Positions 61,556 to 64,000 of a stretch of 64,000 nucleotides of DNA are shown here, in pieces. Made by a program: the position numbers and the translations under genes. The notes beneath the pieces were generated by a model. That model did not search any database and was not told where the DNA came from. It was given only the letters and a program-made list of their open reading frames with translations. Numbering within the stretch: the stretch's first letter is position 1; the number at the start of each line of letters is the position of its first letter. Source of the DNA: Bathymodiolus brooksi (taxonomy: Eukaryota > Mollusca > Bivalvia > Mytilida > Modiolidae); NCBI GenBank assembly GCA_963680875.1, contig OY804579.1, positions 26,769,804 through 26,833,803 of the forward strand, given 5' to 3'.

Positions 61556-62806
61556 AGCTCACCTGACCCAAAGGGCCATGTGAGGTATTGCCATCACTTG
61601 GCGTCCGTCATCCGTCCGTTAACTTTTTCATATTTTAATCTTCTCCTCTGAAACAACTTGGCCAAATGGAACCAAACTTGGCAGTAAACATCTATGTAAG
61701 GTCTCTATAAAGTTTCTCCATTTAGTCCATTTGGCCTACAAACATGGCCGCCAAGATTAATTCTTTTAGCTCACCTGACCCAAAGGGTCATGTGAGGTAT
61801 TGCCATCACTTGGCGTCCGTCGTCCATCCGTTAACTTTTCATATTTTAATCTACTCCTCTGAAACAACTGGACCAAATTGTACCAAACTTGGCAGAAAGC
61901 ATCTATATAAGGTCCTCTATAAAGTTTCTTCATTTCGTCCCATTCCGCCAACAAATATGGCCGCCAAGGGCAATTCTTGTTTCTGATTGGCTAATGTTAA
62001 AAAAATCTTCTCCTCTGAAACTGCTTGGCCAAATGGAGCCAAACTTGGCAGGAAGCATCTATGTAAGATCCTCTATAAAACTTCTTCATTTAATTCCATT
62101 CGGCCAACAAACATGGCCGCTGTTACTAAAAATAGAACATAGGGTAAAATTGAGGGTAAAATTGCACGTTTTTGGTAACAACTCAAAAACCGTTAATAAT
62201 ATCAGAAATCTGACATGGATAAAAATGATCAGCACAGGAAGATCTAACTACCCTGAAATTTTGAAGAAAATCTGATTACCTATCTTGGAGTTATTGCCCT
62301 TTTTTCATCAAATTTTCAAAATTTTAATACGTCTCGTTTTTTATTTCAAAAACTATAAGAGATAGACGTTAAGTTTAAACAGCAAACATGTGCAGCATGT
62401 CAAGATCTACATGCCCTGCAATTGTGAAGTAAATCTGATTACCCGTCTAGGAGTTATTGCCCTTTTTTATTTTTATTTTTTTTAATTTAAACATTTTTGT
62501 CTGATATTTCAAAAACTATTAGAGATAAAGGTTAAGTTTAAATTGCAAACATGTGCAGCATATTAAGATCTACATACACTGTAATTTTGAAGTTAATCTG
62601 AGTACCCAATTTGGAGTTATTGCCCTTTTTTTCGTCAAATTTTCAAAATGTTAATACCTTTTGTCCTTTATTTCAAAAACTATAAGAGATAGATGTTGAG
62701 TGTAAACTGAAAACATGTTCAGCTTGTCAAGATCTACATGCCCTGCAATTTTGAAGTAAATCTGATTACCCGTCTAGGAGTTATTGCCCTTTTTTCATCA
62801 TTTTTT
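61556..62806 (+). repeat. U43: contracted family II unit, 1251 bp (type S)
   Basis: Counterpart of U37 at 8,817-bp offset and lacks one D. G at 62331 (TACGTCTCG) is private. Confidence 0.95.
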
Positions 62807-64000
62807 AGCTCACCTGACCCAAAGGGCCATGTGAGGTATTGCCATCACTTGGCGTCCGTCATCCGTCCGTTAACTTTTTCATATTTTAATCTTCTCCTCT
62901 GAAACAACTTGGCCAAATGGAACCAAACTTGGCAGTAAACATCTATGTAAGGTCCTCTATAAAGTTTCTCCATTTAGTCCATTTGGCCTACAAACATGGC
63001 CGCCAAGATTAATTCTTTTAGCTCACCTGACCCAAAGGGTCATGTGAGGTATTGCCATCACTTGGCGTCCGTCGTCCATCCGTTAACTTTTCATATTTTA
63101 ATCTACTCCTCTGAAACAACTGGACCAAATTGTACCAAACTTGGCAGAAAGCATCTATATAAGGTCCTCTATAAAGTTTCTTCATTTCGTCCCATTCCGC
63201 CAACAAATATGGCCACCAAGGGCAATTCTTGTTTCTGATTGGCTAATGTTAAAAAAATCTTCTCCTCTGAAACTGCTTGGCCAAATGGAGCCAAACTTGG
63301 CAGGAAGCATCTATGTAAGATCTTCTATAAAACTTCTTCATTTAATTCCATTCGGCCAACAAACATGGCCGCTGTTACTAAAAATAGAACATGGGGTAAA
63401 ATTGAGGGTAAAATTGCACGTTTTTGGTAACAACTCAAAAACCGTTAATAATATCAGAAATCTGACATGGGTAAAAATGATCAGCACAGGAAGATCTAAC
63501 TACCCTGAAATTTTGAAGAAAATCTGATTACCTATCTTGGAGTTATTGCCCTTTTTTCATCAAATTTTCAAAATTTTAATACTTCTCGTTTTTTATTTCA
63601 AAAACTATAAGAGATAGACGTTAAGTTTAAACAGCAAACATGTGCAGCATGTCAAGATCTACATGCCCTGCAATTGTGAAGTAAATCTGATTACCCGTCT
63701 AGGAGTTATTGCCCTTTTTTATTTTTATTTTTTTTAATTTAAACATTTTTGTCTGACATTTCAAAAACTATTAGAGATAAAGGTTAAGTTTAAATTGCAA
63801 ACATGTGCAGCATATTAAGATCTACATACACTGTAATTTTGAAGTTAATCTGAGTACCCAATTTGGAGTTATTGCCCTTTTTTTCGTCAAATTTTCAAAA
63901 TGTTAATACCTTTTGTCCTTTATTTCAAAAACTATAAGAGATAGATGTTAACTTTAAACAGCAAACATGTTCAGCATGTCAAGATCAATCTAGCCTGCAA
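62807..64000 (+). repeat. U44: partial family II unit (first 1,194 bp)
   Basis: Cut by the window end inside D4. Private changes are G at 63393 and C at 63757. Its D3/D4 states (CAAAATGTTAAT, GATGTTAACTTT) resemble a standard unit and not the first D set of the expanded units, so it is probably not a 1.9-kb unit despite following a type S unit. Confidence 0.93.

Larger units (their letters stand above)
53990..62806 (+). repeat. Right-hand higher-order repeat, basic copy (8,817 bp, 6 units)
   Basis: Units of 1905, 1415, 1415, 1415, 1416 and 1251 bp. It starts with a 1.9-kb unit carrying three extra D sub-repeats and ends with a short unit lacking one D, like the preceding block. Internal units are not all identical in variant state between the two blocks, so this is an older or conversion-blurred repeat compared with the left pentamer. 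Confidence 0.72.
1..64000 (+). repeat. Composite satellite array, about 1.4-kb monomer, 45 units head to tail
   Basis: Every part of the window belongs to one tandem array. The module A head (AGCTCACCTGACCC followed by AAAGGGCC) recurs 44 times, all on the plus strand, at 1251-1905 bp spacing; the window begins inside a 45th unit. No unique sequence separates units and none is inverted. Each unit has three related core modules (A, B, C) followed by 163-164 bp sub-repeats (D). Two subfamilies and discrete length classes are arranged in higher-order blocks. Resemblance of the head, core and D motifs to an abundant bivalve repeat is recalled, not searched. A satellite or a tandemly amplified piece of a non-autonomous element are both possible; no transposon protein or clear terminal structure is present. 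Confidence 0.97.

Noticed and set aside
63239..63430. 63-codon ORF appearing only in U44
   Set aside because: It exists only because of a private G at 63393 that removes a TAG present in other units; it lacks an ATG start.
1..64000. tRNA, 5S or other Pol III genes, rDNA spacer or histone cluster
   Set aside because: No match seen to A/B-box pairs, 5S or rRNA stretches or histone coding sequence. The 1.4-kb period alone is not evidence for such a cluster.

Overview
The whole 64 kb window is one uninterrupted head-to-tail tandem array of a composite satellite monomer of about 1.4 kb. I find no protein-coding gene, rRNA, tRNA, transposase, reverse transcriptase, CRISPR array or single-copy DNA. 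It is AT-rich (about one-third G+C by eye). Sequence style points to a bivalve mollusc, possibly a mussel relative: the monomer opens with an AGCTCACCTGACCC head, then a GTCCGTCGTCCGTCCG stretch, then a TCTCCTCTGAAAC / CCAAACTTGGCA core. I remember that combination, and the AAGATCTAC..GCCCTG motif of the downstream sub-repeats, as a very abundant dispersed repeat of bivalve genomes. That attribution is from memory and was not searched.

Monomer grammar (reference unit U3, 4129-5543): module A (head plus core, 212 bp), module B (head plus core, about 231 bp), module C (core only plus a unique tail, about 240 bp), then a run of 163-164 bp sub-repeats D1-D4 and a 78-bp truncated D5 that joins directly to the next A. 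A, B and C share a core of about 113 bp, so the monomer was itself built by internal duplication.

I place unit boundaries at the AGCTCACCTG of module A. This gives 43 complete units (U1-U43) and two partial ones (U0 at 1-1325, U44 at 62807-64000). Unit lengths fall in discrete classes: 1251/1252, 1379/1380, 1396, 1401/1402, 1414-1417, 1428 and 1904/1905 bp. Most class differences are whole D sub-repeats (minus one, or plus three) or single marker indels. Two subfamilies exist. Family I (TAAATAAATC before core C, AGTGCAAAATTGCAC in the C tail) occurs at 1-4128 (U0 hybrid), 6923-11121, 13965-19565 and 34098-38296. Family II (TAAAAAAATC, two GGGTAAAATTG copies) fills the rest, including everything after 38297.

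Units are ordered into higher-order repeats (HORs). With a=1396, b=1402, c=1401 (family I), d=1415, e=1379-1380 (carrying a 35-bp deletion), f=1414, g=1416, L=1904/5, S=1251/2, h/m=1415, j=1414, k=1417, the order from U0 to U43 is: a* b c d e / a b c d e(+49) / a b b c e f g d L e f g d e / a b c e f S L h g j k j k S L h m h g S, followed by a partial f-like unit. The left part is a 6,993-bp pentamer repeated; the right part is an 8,817-bp hexamer whose first copy carries an extra 2,831-bp dimer. Shared rare point variants show that whole multi-unit blocks, not single units, were copied. Many short ORFs (62, 80, 89, 107, 128 codons) recur in every unit, but their frames break and shift with subfamily indels, so I treat them as by-products of the repeat and not as genes. 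The array would fit heterochromatic or centromere-adjacent satellite DNA evolving by unequal exchange and conversion; its chromosomal position cannot be seen here.
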